This document shows, piece after piece, positions 7,858 to 15,083 of a stretch of 15,924 nt of DNA. The notes under the pieces were generated by a model. It saw only the letters and a program-made list of their open reading frames with translations. It was not told the origin of the DNA and ran no database searches. Each line of letters opens with the position of its first letter. Positions within the stretch are counted from its first letter, which is position 1. The stretch spans positions 1 to 15,924 of the forward strand of contig JAICTU010000185.1 in assembly GCA_025936205.1 (NCBI GenBank), written 5' to 3'. This DNA is from Polyangiaceae bacterium (GTDB taxonomy: Bacteria; Myxococcota; Polyangia; Polyangiales; Polyangiaceae). The position numbers and the translations under genes are program-made.

Positions 7858-8370
7858 TCAGTAGCCGATCAGCCAGGGGGCGACCGGGATCGGTAGCTTC
7901 AGCAGGGTCCAGAACAGCACGGTGCAGAAGGCAGTCATGCCGAGGGCGAACCATAAGCTCTCCAGCCGCTTCGTCTCCGGGCTGGCCCAGGTGGAGATCA
8001 GGATCGCCAGCGGCGAGGCGACCACGAGCCCGAGCGGGCGCACACTCAGCCCAAACACCGTCGCGGCCAGCACCAGGAACACTGGCGCACGCAGCGAGCT
8101 CCAGGCGCTGCGCGTTGCTTCGGCACTGCGCGTTGCTTCAACGCCGGGCGCAGCTGCGGCCTCTGCGACCTGGGACGCGGCGTGCCGGAGCGAGCGCAGG
8201 CCGATCGCAATCCCGCAAACGCCCACCGCCACGGCGAGCACGCGCGGCAACATTCCGGGCCCCATCTGGCGCAGCGTGCCCGACTCCAGGTGGGAGCCCT
8301 GCCAGAGCGCGAGCGCGGCGATCCCGAGCAGGCTGGCGCCCGCCGTCAACTCTCGAGGATCGCGGCCCAT
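7858..8370 (-). CDS. tctB: TTT-family small permease subunit TctB
   Basis: This 170-residue membrane protein has about four membrane segments (near 10-24, 42-60, 93-118 and 138-158), typical of TctB, the small accessory subunit that pairs with TctA. The family pattern is visible: a G-T-L-R-Q-M-G-P-G-M-L-P-R turn before the second helix and R-P-L-G-L-V-V-A-S-P-L in the third. The cytoplasmic linker between helices 2 and 3 is Ala-rich and contains a tandem E-A-T-R-S-A repeat (78-83 and 84-89). It is the first gene of the transporter operon (tctB-tctA-tctC, then the heme lipoprotein). No clear ribosome site precedes the ATG. The sequence just upstream is GC-rich and can fold. Confidence 0.88.
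   Translation of the reverse strand: MGRDPRELTAGASLLGIAALALWQGSHLESGTLRQMGPGMLPRVLAVAVGVCGIAIGLRSLRHAASQVAEAAAAPGVEATRSAEATRSAWSSLRAPVFLVLAATVFGLSVRPLGLVVASPLAILISTWASPETKRLESLWFALGMTAFCTVLFWTLLKLPIPVAPWLIGY
8105..8140. repeat. Tandem 18-bp repeat inside tctB
   Basis: Two adjacent 18-base units (8105-8122 and 8123-8140) match at 16 of 18 positions. They encode two copies of E-A-T-R-S-A on the minus strand, so the duplication keeps the frame and lengthens the cytoplasmic linker by six residues. Confidence 0.75.
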
Positions 8371-8405
8371 GACAGTCTCTGGGCCACGACTCTAACCGCA
8401 GGCCG

Positions 8406-8440
8406 CCTCCGCCGGCAATCTCGGCGGGCGCCGGTGGAGG
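8406..8440. promoter_or_regulatory. GC-rich stem-loop ahead of tctB
   Basis: CCTCCGCCGG (8406-8415) pairs with CCGGTGGAGG (8431-8440): nine Watson-Crick pairs plus one G-U when read as plus-strand RNA, or an A-C mismatch as minus-strand RNA. The loop is 15 bases. It lies in the 86-base gap between the metallo-beta-lactamase remnant and tctB and could end upstream transcription or form a leader structure. No U-tract follows. Confidence 0.25.
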
Positions 8441-8456
8441 GGCAGTATGTCCGGTG

Positions 8457-8669
8457 TTACTTGCCCTCGAGCGCCGCGAGCGGGACGTATTCCCCCGTGG
8501 AGCCGTGCCCGGCCGCAAACTTCGCCGGGGTGAGGCCCGCCTGTTTCAGGCCTGCCACCAGCGCCGCTTGGTTGGGGTTCAGCTTTTCGGGAAGCGGATC
8601 GCGACCCGGGCTCCACAGATCTGCCACCCAGCCCAGGTTCGCGTCGGGGATGTACGCCAATCGTCTCAT
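8457..8669 (-). pseudogene. C-terminal remnant of an MBL-fold metallo-hydrolase
   Basis: From ATG 8669 the frame encodes 70 residues ending in a TAA stop. The sequence reads like the last third of an MBL-fold hydrolase: L-A-Y-I-P-D-A-N-L-G-W-V-A-D-L, where the D is the position of the bridging metal ligand, then W-S-P-G, an A-A-L-V-A-G-L-K-Q-A-G-L helix, A-G-H-G-S with a probable last metal-binding His, and a closing P-L-A-A-L-E-G-K. The N-terminal two thirds, including the H-x-H-x-D-H motif, are missing. There is no room for them, because the neighbouring peptidase gene ends at 8768, only 98 bases upstream. The frame carries no internal stops, so the truncation may be recent. A nine-A run (minus strand) lies just upstream. 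An alternative is a genuine 70-residue protein, which would lack a complete active site. Confidence 0.55.
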
Positions 8670-8682
8670 CGTTTCCTGCACT

Positions 8683-8708
8683 TGCCCGCCCTTTTTTTTT
8701 CGCGGGCA
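8683..8708. other. Hairpin with a nine-T loop upstream of the MBL remnant
   Basis: TGCCCGC (8683-8689) and GCGGGCA (8702-8708) form a perfect 7-bp inverted repeat whose 12-base loop contains nine consecutive Ts (8692-8700). This is the longest homopolymer I noticed in the window and stands out in such GC-rich DNA. It could mark a deletion junction, a slippery site, or the terminator of the peptidase gene ending at 8768. Confidence 0.4.
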
Positions 8709-8767
8709 CGGAGGTTCGGCGGGCGCCCTGCCTCTGTCAAGGCACTGGCCACACCATCGTGAAACAT

Positions 8768-10324
8768 TCACTGCTGCCTGGAGGCAGATGCCTTGGACGG
8801 GCGCGCGGAGCGGTAGCAGCGCTGATTCCTTTCCACCCACTTGTCGCGCAGAGATTGGCTGCAATTGACGACGGCGCCGTTGACCCTGGTGGTGCAATTG
8901 TCCTGGAAACGGCGCTCCGCATTGAGCTCGACCCACATGGCATCGCGGCACTCATGCTGCGCGATGAGCGCCTCCAGATGCAGCTGCATGAGCTCGAAGG
9001 TCGCAGGTGAGCGCTTCAGAGCGAGTCGCGTGTACGGGAGGGCATCTGCCGCGCGGCCCTGTCGAACCAGCTCGTCAGCAAGCAGCGTCAATACGCCCGG
9101 GTGTTCTGGCTCGAGCTTCTGGGCCGTTTGCAGCGCCCTGTGGCGTGCTTCGCCCGGAGCCTGCATGCTAGCCCAGAGCCACCAGGCGTCGGAGCTCCTG
9201 GGGTGAGCTGCGATGGCTCGCTTCGCGAGGTCCAGGCGCACCTCGTCCGCACTGTCCCCCAGCAGGTAGAAACGGACGGCGAGCGCGCGCAGCTCGTTGG
9301 GGTCGAGGCGCAGAGCCTCCGCCGCCTCTCGATCCGCGAGCTCACGATCACCGGTGCGAGCGAACCAGGCGAGCACACCGTGCATCTCCGCGCTGGATAG
9401 GGATCGTACCTTTGGCTCGGGGAGCTCCACGGTCACGGGGATCGTGACCGTCGTGAGCTTGCCGCCGTCCTTCAAATACTCCGTCAACCTCTGATCCATG
9501 AGCTCGGGCGTGAAGCCGGCGAAGGCCTCCTGCCAGGCGTTCTGCCACTCGTCGAGGTGGGCGAGCCGCGTCTGGAATTGCGCGAAGCGCTCGCTCTCCG
9601 CGTTCATCAGGTAGTAGATGAAGAGCCAAGCCGACGAGTAGAACAAGGAAGACACGCGAGGATCGAGATCGATGCTCTCTCGCGCTGCGAACAGGTCCGC
9701 GGTGGGCCAGAACTGGCGTGTTCCCGTCAGCCATCCCAGGCGCAATTCCGAAGCCTCCCCCATGATCGCCAGGTGCGTCGCGGGGTCATACTGCGTCGTT
9801 TCCAGATAGGTCGCCATGCCCTCGGCAAACCAAGTTGGTTGAATCGGCAAGAACCACTGGCTCAGATCGTGCGCCATTTCATGCGTCACCACGATCGGGA
9901 TCTTGTTCTCCGATCCGGGACTGAAGGCGAGCAGGCGGCGGAAGCCCGGGCGGCTGATGGCCAGGCCTGCCGCCTGCTCGGAATGCCCCGAGTAGCGATC
10001 GAACTCCCCTGGCGTGCGGAACACGACGACGTCGATGCGCCCCCGGGGCGGCTCGTGCGCCCCGGTCCAGGCGGCTTCGATCAGAGAGGCCCGCATCTCC
10101 TCGAGATTGCGGGCGACCTCGCGGGCCGTCATCTCCGGCAGATCGGAATCCACCGTGAAGTGTGGGGTCTCGATCTCGATCCAGTCGTCGGTGCGCACGC
10201 TGTGCCCCGACTGAAGATTCATCTGGCAGGCAGCGCTGAAGCAGAGCGAGAACGCTGCGGCGCCGCCCGAAAGCCCTCGCGTCCACCAGCGAGCTGGTTT
10301 CGGCGCTTCGCGCCTCTCCGACAC
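8768..10324 (-). CDS. Lipoprotein with zinc-metallopeptidase (MA-like) domain and TPR-like repeats
   Basis: This 518-residue predicted lipoprotein has an Arg/Trp-containing N-region, a hydrophobic core, and the lipobox F-S-A-A-C with Cys33. The catalytic domain (about 50-290) holds V-V-T-H-E-M-A-H (zinc ligands His148 and His152, catalytic Glu149) and W-F-A-E-G-M-A-T-Y-L-E, with Glu168 as likely third ligand, the gluzincin arrangement of peptidase-MA/DUF1570-like proteins. Residues about 320-480 contain helical hairpin repeats of TPR type (for example A-D-R-E-A-A-E-A-L-R-L-D-P-N-E-L). The C-terminal 50 residues add three cysteines that could form disulfides. The start is GTG, chosen because it directly precedes the signal; there is no upstream in-frame ATG before a stop-free but unlikely extension, and the ribosome site is poor. 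The substrate is unknown. It sits 129 bases after the permease gene on the same strand and may be independent of it. Confidence 0.85.
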   Translation of the reverse strand: MSERREAPKPARWWTRGLSGGAAAFSLCFSAACQMNLQSGHSVRTDDWIEIETPHFTVDSDLPEMTAREVARNLEEMRASLIEAAWTGAHEPPRGRIDVVVFRTPGEFDRYSGHSEQAAGLAISRPGFRRLLAFSPGSENKIPIVVTHEMAHDLSQWFLPIQPTWFAEGMATYLETTQYDPATHLAIMGEASELRLGWLTGTRQFWPTADLFAARESIDLDPRVSSLFYSSAWLFIYYLMNAESERFAQFQTRLAHLDEWQNAWQEAFAGFTPELMDQRLTEYLKDGGKLTTVTIPVTVELPEPKVRSLSSAEMHGVLAWFARTGDRELADREAAEALRLDPNELRALAVRFYLLGDSADEVRLDLAKRAIAAHPRSSDAWWLWASMQAPGEARHRALQTAQKLEPEHPGVLTLLADELVRQGRAADALPYTRLALKRSPATFELMQLHLEALIAQHECRDAMWVELNAERRFQDNCTTRVNGAVVNCSQSLRDKWVERNQRCYRSARPSKASASRQQ

Positions 10325-10453
10325 GGCGTACAGCGCTGCACGGAACCCTCCATCGAAACCACAGCAGCAATACGCCCGTTCTGCGGCTGCGCTTCACTCG
10401 GGCAGGCTCCGTTCCTGGCGCGGGCAGATCGTCGAGGCTGCGCGCCTGAACGC

Positions 10454-11863
10454 TCAATCGATCTGCGCCGGCTCCAGCCGCGGGACGAGCAAGTGAATCA
10501 GCCCCCAGGTGACCAGGTACGCGGCACCCGCCACGACCCAGAGCGCGTCGTAACGCCCGGTGCGCTGCAACACCTCGCCGACAATCAAGCTCAGCAGCAT
10601 GCCGCCCACCCCGCCCGCCATGCCACCGAAGCCGACGACCGAGCCCACCGCGCGACGCGGGAACATATCGGAGACCAGCGTATAGAGATTCGCCGACCAG
10701 CCCTGGTGCGCCGCCGCGGCCAGACCGATCAGAGCCACCGCCACCCAGAGGTTGGAGACCTGCGAGGTGAGCACGACCGGAGCCGTGCAGGCGGCGCAGA
10801 TCAGCATCGTGACCTTGCGGGCGCGGTTGGTGGACCAGCCGCGCGCGAGCAGCCGCGAAGAGAGCCAGCCGCCGCCGATGCTACCGACATCAGCGAGCAG
10901 ATAGATGGTGATCAGGGGCAGGCCGATGGACTTCAGGTCGAGGTGATAGGCGCGGCTCAAGAAGTCGGGGATCCAGAACAGATAGAGCCACCAGACCGGG
11001 TCGGTGAAGAACTTGCCGAGCGCAAACGCGTAGGTCTGCCGGCGGCGCAGCAGAACGGCGGAGCTCACCTTGACCGCGGGCGGGTCCGGCGGATCGCTGC
11101 TGATGAAGGCCAGCTCGGCAGCGGATAAACGCGGGTGAGCTTCGGGCGAACGGTAGAAGGCGAGCCAGGCGAAGACCCACAGCAGACCGGTCAGGCCGGT
11201 GCCGATGAAGGCCCATTGCCAGCCCCAGTGCAGGGTGATCCAGGGCACGATCAGCGGGGTGAGCAGCGCGCCGATGTTGCTGCCGGAGTTGAACAGACCG
11301 GTCGCGAAGGCACGTTCTCGCTTCGGGAACCATTCGGCCACGGCCTTGATCGAGGCGGGGAAGTTGACGGCTTCACCCAGACCGAGCAGGAAGCGCATCA
11401 ACGCGAAGCCGGCCGCTGCTCCACCCAGCGTCATCAGCGAAAAGCCCAGCTTGGGGTCGATGATGATGCCGGGCAGCTCGAAGCCGCCCAGGCGATGCGC
11501 GACGGCATGTCCGGCGGCCGCGAGGCTCCAGAGCACGACCGCGCACACGAAGCCGATGCGCAGACCCGCTCGATCGATAAAACGCCCGCCGAGCGCGAGC
11601 CCGATCGAATAGGCGAGCTGGAAGCCGACGACGATGGCGGCATAGATGCGCTCATCGGACCAGCCAAACTCCTGCACCAGGGTGGGCTTTAGGATGCCGA
11701 TGACCTGGCGATCGACGTAGTTGATGGTCGTCGCGAACAAGAGCAGTGCGCAGATGCCCCAGCGCACGTAGCCGACCTTGGCCGGACTGGCAGCGGCGGG
11801 CGCTGCGCTCTCGCCGGGAGCTGCGTCGCCGGCGAGCGATGCTTTGACGTCTGCGGTGGTCAT
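10454..11863 (-). CDS. MFS transporter, ACS family, ExuT-like hexuronate permease
   Basis: This 469-residue protein has 12 predicted membrane segments after an Ala/Pro-rich cytoplasmic N-terminus (1-30). Marks of the anion:cation symporter family are N-Y-V-D-R (48-52), the loop 2-3 signature G-G-R-F-I-D-R-A-G-L-R (92-102), and G-L-G-E-A-V-N-F-P-A-S-I-K-A-V-A-E-W-F-P (161-180) followed by a T-G-L-F-N-S-G-S-N-I-G-A helix. The last two are characteristic of ExuT-type proteins, which import glucuronate or galacturonate with protons. The ATG overlaps the stop of the GH115 gene (ATGA), and GAGGAG lies 8 bases upstream, so it can be both coupled and independently initiated. Being cotranscribed with an alpha-glucuronidase strongly suggests (4-O-methyl)glucuronate as cargo. 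The symbol is withheld because related ACS members carry tartrate, galactonate and other acids. Confidence 0.88.
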   Translation of the reverse strand: MTTADVKASLAGDAAPGESAAPAAASPAKVGYVRWGICALLLFATTINYVDRQVIGILKPTLVQEFGWSDERIYAAIVVGFQLAYSIGLALGGRFIDRAGLRIGFVCAVVLWSLAAAGHAVAHRLGGFELPGIIIDPKLGFSLMTLGGAAAGFALMRFLLGLGEAVNFPASIKAVAEWFPKRERAFATGLFNSGSNIGALLTPLIVPWITLHWGWQWAFIGTGLTGLLWVFAWLAFYRSPEAHPRLSAAELAFISSDPPDPPAVKVSSAVLLRRRQTYAFALGKFFTDPVWWLYLFWIPDFLSRAYHLDLKSIGLPLITIYLLADVGSIGGGWLSSRLLARGWSTNRARKVTMLICAACTAPVVLTSQVSNLWVAVALIGLAAAAHQGWSANLYTLVSDMFPRRAVGSVVGFGGMAGGVGGMLLSLIVGEVLQRTGRYDALWVVAGAAYLVTWGLIHLLVPRLEPAQID

Positions 11864-14800
11864 GGGCGCTCTCCTCGGGCTGGTTTTTGAGTGTTGCGGG
11901 CGCTCTCGGGCGGGCCGAGATAGCTGGGCCGCAGGCCACCGGTGTCGATCACGAGCTTCTGCACGATCACGGTCGGATCGACGGCCCAGAATTTCAGCAC
12001 ATGGCGTCCCGGGGCGGACACCTCGTGCTCCGTCGAGGTGAGGTTGACGTTATCCGAGGTGTTGCGCTCGAACGAGCGGTTCATCGGAATGCCGTTCAGG
12101 GCCTTGGTGATGTTCACCAGCTGAGGCGGTGCATCGTCGATCGACACGGCGTACTCGAGACCGTCGCTGGCCCGGACGTTGTTGCGGGGCGACAGGTAGG
12201 CCCACACCTTCAGCTTGCCCGCTTTCCACAGCTGCACGTCATACTCGAGCCGAGCGCCATCCGCGCCCAGCGCTTGACGCGGGCTCGTCGCGGGGAACGG
12301 AGTCATGCCGCCTGCGGTGCGGCCGATGTGCGGCAGGTGCTGCCAGTAGACGGGCGCACGATCCACGACGCGGTCGAAGTGCTCGGCCTCGATCGAGACA
12401 TAGCCGTTCGCTTCGATGAAGCCGGACGGCGGCGGGCTCTGATCCGGGTTGTTCACACGGGCCTCGACGCGCACGCGGCTCTGGTTCGGCCCCGTGACGC
12501 TGAGCATGACGGGCGTGCTGCCCTTGGGGGCGTGCGCCCAGTCGACGTGCAGCGTGGCCCGCACCTGATCCTTCACCGTGCCCTCGCGCGGGCTCACCGT
12601 GAGCCAGGGAGCAGGAGATTCAATGCGGTACTGAAAGGGTTTCTGGCCGCGGTTGAAGACCTCGATGTATTGCTCGCCCTGCGTCTGGTACGGGCTGAAC
12701 TCGGGCAGCCGTGCTGGCGCATTCTTGGAGGAAGCCGTCCAGACCTCTTCGGAGCCATCGATCGCCACGCCGAGCTCGGCGGCAGCGGGCAGCTGGGGCC
12801 GCACGAGCGCCGGCCAGATGAAATCTCCGTCCTTGGGCGGCGGTTGCTGCCAGCTCGATTCTCGATAGGGGCCGCCGTAGCCGAGCTTGGTCTGGGTCTG
12901 AAAGCCCTGCCATTTTCCGCCCGCGAGCTCGTTGTTGTAATACGCGCTCATGGCCTGATCGTCCTTGAACCGAGCCTCGGCAGCGTCGGCCATGGCCAGA
13001 CTCGAGGCGCGCCCCTGAGCGGCGTACAGGATGTTGCGGAACTGCGCGAGCCGCAGCTGGTACACGTTGGCCGTCGACGTGACGGGATAGTGCACCAGCT
13101 CGTAGTAAGCGTCGCGCAGCTGCGGATCGAGCCGGCGCTGGATGGCCTCGCTCTCGCTCGCGAGCTGCGTCCAATCGTCCGTCACGCGCTCCGCCTCGCC
13201 GTAGTTGCTGAGGCTGAAGGGGCTCCCATCACGGTAGACCACCGCCTGCTCGGTCTTGCTGATGTCCAGAGCTGGATCCAGCGAGATGGCGCGATTCAAG
13301 AGCTCCGGCTTGCGACGCGACTGGAGCTGACCATAGCGGGTCATCAGACGCGCGATGTCGAGCGCGAGCGCGGGCCCGAACTGACGTGCCGCCCACTGCT
13401 CTTCCCAGGCGCCCAGCCGCTCGCTGGGCCAGCGCCCTGGATCCCAGGCGTAGTCGAGGAAGAACTCGAGCGGATGCTCATCGTTCTTCAGGTCACCGAC
13501 GTTGACCATCCACATGCGCTCGACGCCGCTCTCGAACGAGAGATGCAGCTGCTCCCAGACGTTCGCGAGCGGGCTGGTGTCGTTCCACTTGTAGTTGCGC
13601 CCGCCGCCCACATAGTCGAAGTGGTAGTAGATCCCGTAGCCGCCCGAACGCGGCGCATCGCCGGGGTTGGGCAGCTTGCGCATGTTGCCCCAGTTGTCGT
13701 CGCACCAGTTGATCAGCACGTCGTCCGGCGCGCGCATGCCGTCTTCCCAGTACTGCTGCACTTCCTTGTACAGCGACCAGATCTGCGGAACCGTCGCCGG
13801 ATCCTTGTGCGTGACCTCGCCGATGATGCGGCGCTGTGTCGTGACGATGCGCTGCATGAGCTCGATGCCCTGCGCGTCCTCCATGCCCGTGTCACCATTG
13901 CCGCGCATGCCCACGGTGATGATGCTCTCGAAGCCGTTCATGCGCCGGATGCCGTCCGCCCAGTAGCGCTCGAGCGTATCGGCGTTGCGCACGAAGCTGA
14001 ACTCACCGGTGCCGCCGTACGGCCCGTCTTTCTTGCCAAAGCGGTCCCACTCGTGCTGCGCGCGCATCATCGGCGCCTCGTGCGACGTGCCCATCACGAC
14101 GCCGTATTCGGCGGCCAGCGACTGATTGCGCGGGTCGTCGTCGAACAGCGAACGGCTCCAGACCGCCGGCCACAAGTAGTTGCCCTTCAGCCGCAGCAGC
14201 ACCTCGAACACCTTGGCGTAGAACTGATGCTCGAAGCCGTGCGGGTACTTGGCGTTGGGCGCATCGCCAAAGGTATGCCGCGCCCAGCTGCCGAGCGCGG
14301 GGTCCTCATCATTGATGAAGAAGCCGCGATACTTGACCGCGGGCTCGCCCTGCGAGTGACGCCCCGCCGACACATAGATCTCGGCGTGGTGACGCGCCGG
14401 CACGTCATCCCAGTAATACCAGGGTGAAACGCCCATCTGGCGCGACAGATCGTAGATGCCGTAGATCGTGCCGCGCGGATCACTGCCCGCGATCACCAGC
14501 GCGCGCTCGACCCCGGGCAACGGCTGCTCGACGGCCTGCGTGATCGCCATCTCCCAGCGCCCCCGCAGCTCCGACAGGTCGAGCTTGCCCGCGCGCTCCA
14601 GCTCCGCCAGCAGCGGGCTCTGATCGACCGTACCGATCAGCACGACCTGCCCGGCCCCGCCTGGCGCGCTGTCGAACACGACCGGCGCCTCGATCGAGCT
14701 CACCCGGCCCACGTCCGCGCCCAGGTCGCGCGCCGCACGCTGCACCCCGGGTGCCTCCCGCGAGCTCGCGAGCAGGGGCGTGACGCGCCCGCCCGCCACC

Positions 14801-15003
14801 AGAGCAAACCGCCCCGCGCCCGGCTCAAAGCCGACGTACTGCCCTGGATCGTGCGGCGTTCTCGGGCTGACGGCGCGCTCGCCCTTCACCGCGGCGGCAG
14901 ACGCCGGAGCGGCCGGCACCGCGCCGGGCTCGCTGCTGCTGGTGGCACCGGCACAGCCGATGAGCAGCGCTAGCGATGAGGAAAAATACAGCGACTTTGC
15001 CAT
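11860..15003 (-). CDS. GH115 xylan alpha-(4-O-methyl)glucuronidase, lipoprotein
   Basis: This 1047-residue glycoside hydrolase of family 115 removes alpha-1,2-linked (4-O-methyl)glucuronic acid side chains from glucuronoxylan, including from internal xylose units. Residues 1-17 are a lipoprotein signal with lipobox L-L-I-G-C (Cys17), then a Ser/Ala/Pro-rich linker to about 45. An N-terminal domain (about 50-210) ends in W-Y-Y-W-D-D-V-P. The catalytic barrel (about 220-520) contains F-F-I-N-D-E-D-P-A-L (228-237), V-G-M-R-G-N-G-D-T-G (364-373) and N-W-C-D-D-N-W-G-N-M-R (432-442). A helical region (about 530-700) follows. A beta-rich part with the family's C-terminal domain (about 862-1028; Y-V-S-I-E-A-E-H-F and H-I-G-R-T-A-G-G-M) completes it. 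ATG 15003 is preferred over an in-frame TTG at 15048 because it starts the lipobox signal cleanly. The permease gene overlaps its stop by 4 bases. Confidence 0.93.
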   Translation of the reverse strand: MAKSLYFSSSLALLIGCAGATSSSEPGAVPAAPASAAAVKGERAVSPRTPHDPGQYVGFEPGAGRFALVAGGRVTPLLASSREAPGVQRAARDLGADVGRVSSIEAPVVFDSAPGGAGQVVLIGTVDQSPLLAELERAGKLDLSELRGRWEMAITQAVEQPLPGVERALVIAGSDPRGTIYGIYDLSRQMGVSPWYYWDDVPARHHAEIYVSAGRHSQGEPAVKYRGFFINDEDPALGSWARHTFGDAPNAKYPHGFEHQFYAKVFEVLLRLKGNYLWPAVWSRSLFDDDPRNQSLAAEYGVVMGTSHEAPMMRAQHEWDRFGKKDGPYGGTGEFSFVRNADTLERYWADGIRRMNGFESIITVGMRGNGDTGMEDAQGIELMQRIVTTQRRIIGEVTHKDPATVPQIWSLYKEVQQYWEDGMRAPDDVLINWCDDNWGNMRKLPNPGDAPRSGGYGIYYHFDYVGGGRNYKWNDTSPLANVWEQLHLSFESGVERMWMVNVGDLKNDEHPLEFFLDYAWDPGRWPSERLGAWEEQWAARQFGPALALDIARLMTRYGQLQSRRKPELLNRAISLDPALDISKTEQAVVYRDGSPFSLSNYGEAERVTDDWTQLASESEAIQRRLDPQLRDAYYELVHYPVTSTANVYQLRLAQFRNILYAAQGRASSLAMADAAEARFKDDQAMSAYYNNELAGGKWQGFQTQTKLGYGGPYRESSWQQPPPKDGDFIWPALVRPQLPAAAELGVAIDGSEEVWTASSKNAPARLPEFSPYQTQGEQYIEVFNRGQKPFQYRIESPAPWLTVSPREGTVKDQVRATLHVDWAHAPKGSTPVMLSVTGPNQSRVRVEARVNNPDQSPPPSGFIEANGYVSIEAEHFDRVVDRAPVYWQHLPHIGRTAGGMTPFPATSPRQALGADGARLEYDVQLWKAGKLKVWAYLSPRNNVRASDGLEYAVSIDDAPPQLVNITKALNGIPMNRSFERNTSDNVNLTSTEHEVSAPGRHVLKFWAVDPTVIVQKLVIDTGGLRPSYLGPPESARNTQKPARGERP

Positions 15004-15083
15004 GGGACTTCGCGACCCCACGCTACCCGGGCCCTGCGCGAGCCACAATCGTCAATCCCGCGCCTGGTGCGCTATAACGCTGC
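15004..15083. promoter_or_regulatory. Divergent promoter region between the GH115 and Nudix genes
   Basis: These 80 bases must hold the promoters of both divergent genes. On the plus strand TATAAC (15073-15078) is a good -10 hexamer, only 5 bases before the Nudix ATG, with no purine-rich ribosome site between. On the minus strand TTGACG (15055-15050) matches a -35 box for the GH115 operon, but no convincing -10 lies at the expected distance. Part of the signal may be for another sigma factor. Confidence 0.35.

Noticed and set aside
9557..11128. Plus-strand open frame of about 523 codons across the peptidase and permease genes
   Set aside because: It crosses the boundary of two well-supported minus-strand genes and its product has no recognisable features.
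11887..14427. Plus-strand open frame of about 846 codons opposite the GH115 gene
   Set aside because: The minus strand encodes unmistakable GH115 motifs over the same stretch; the plus frame is compositional shadow with a His/Arg/Val-rich product.
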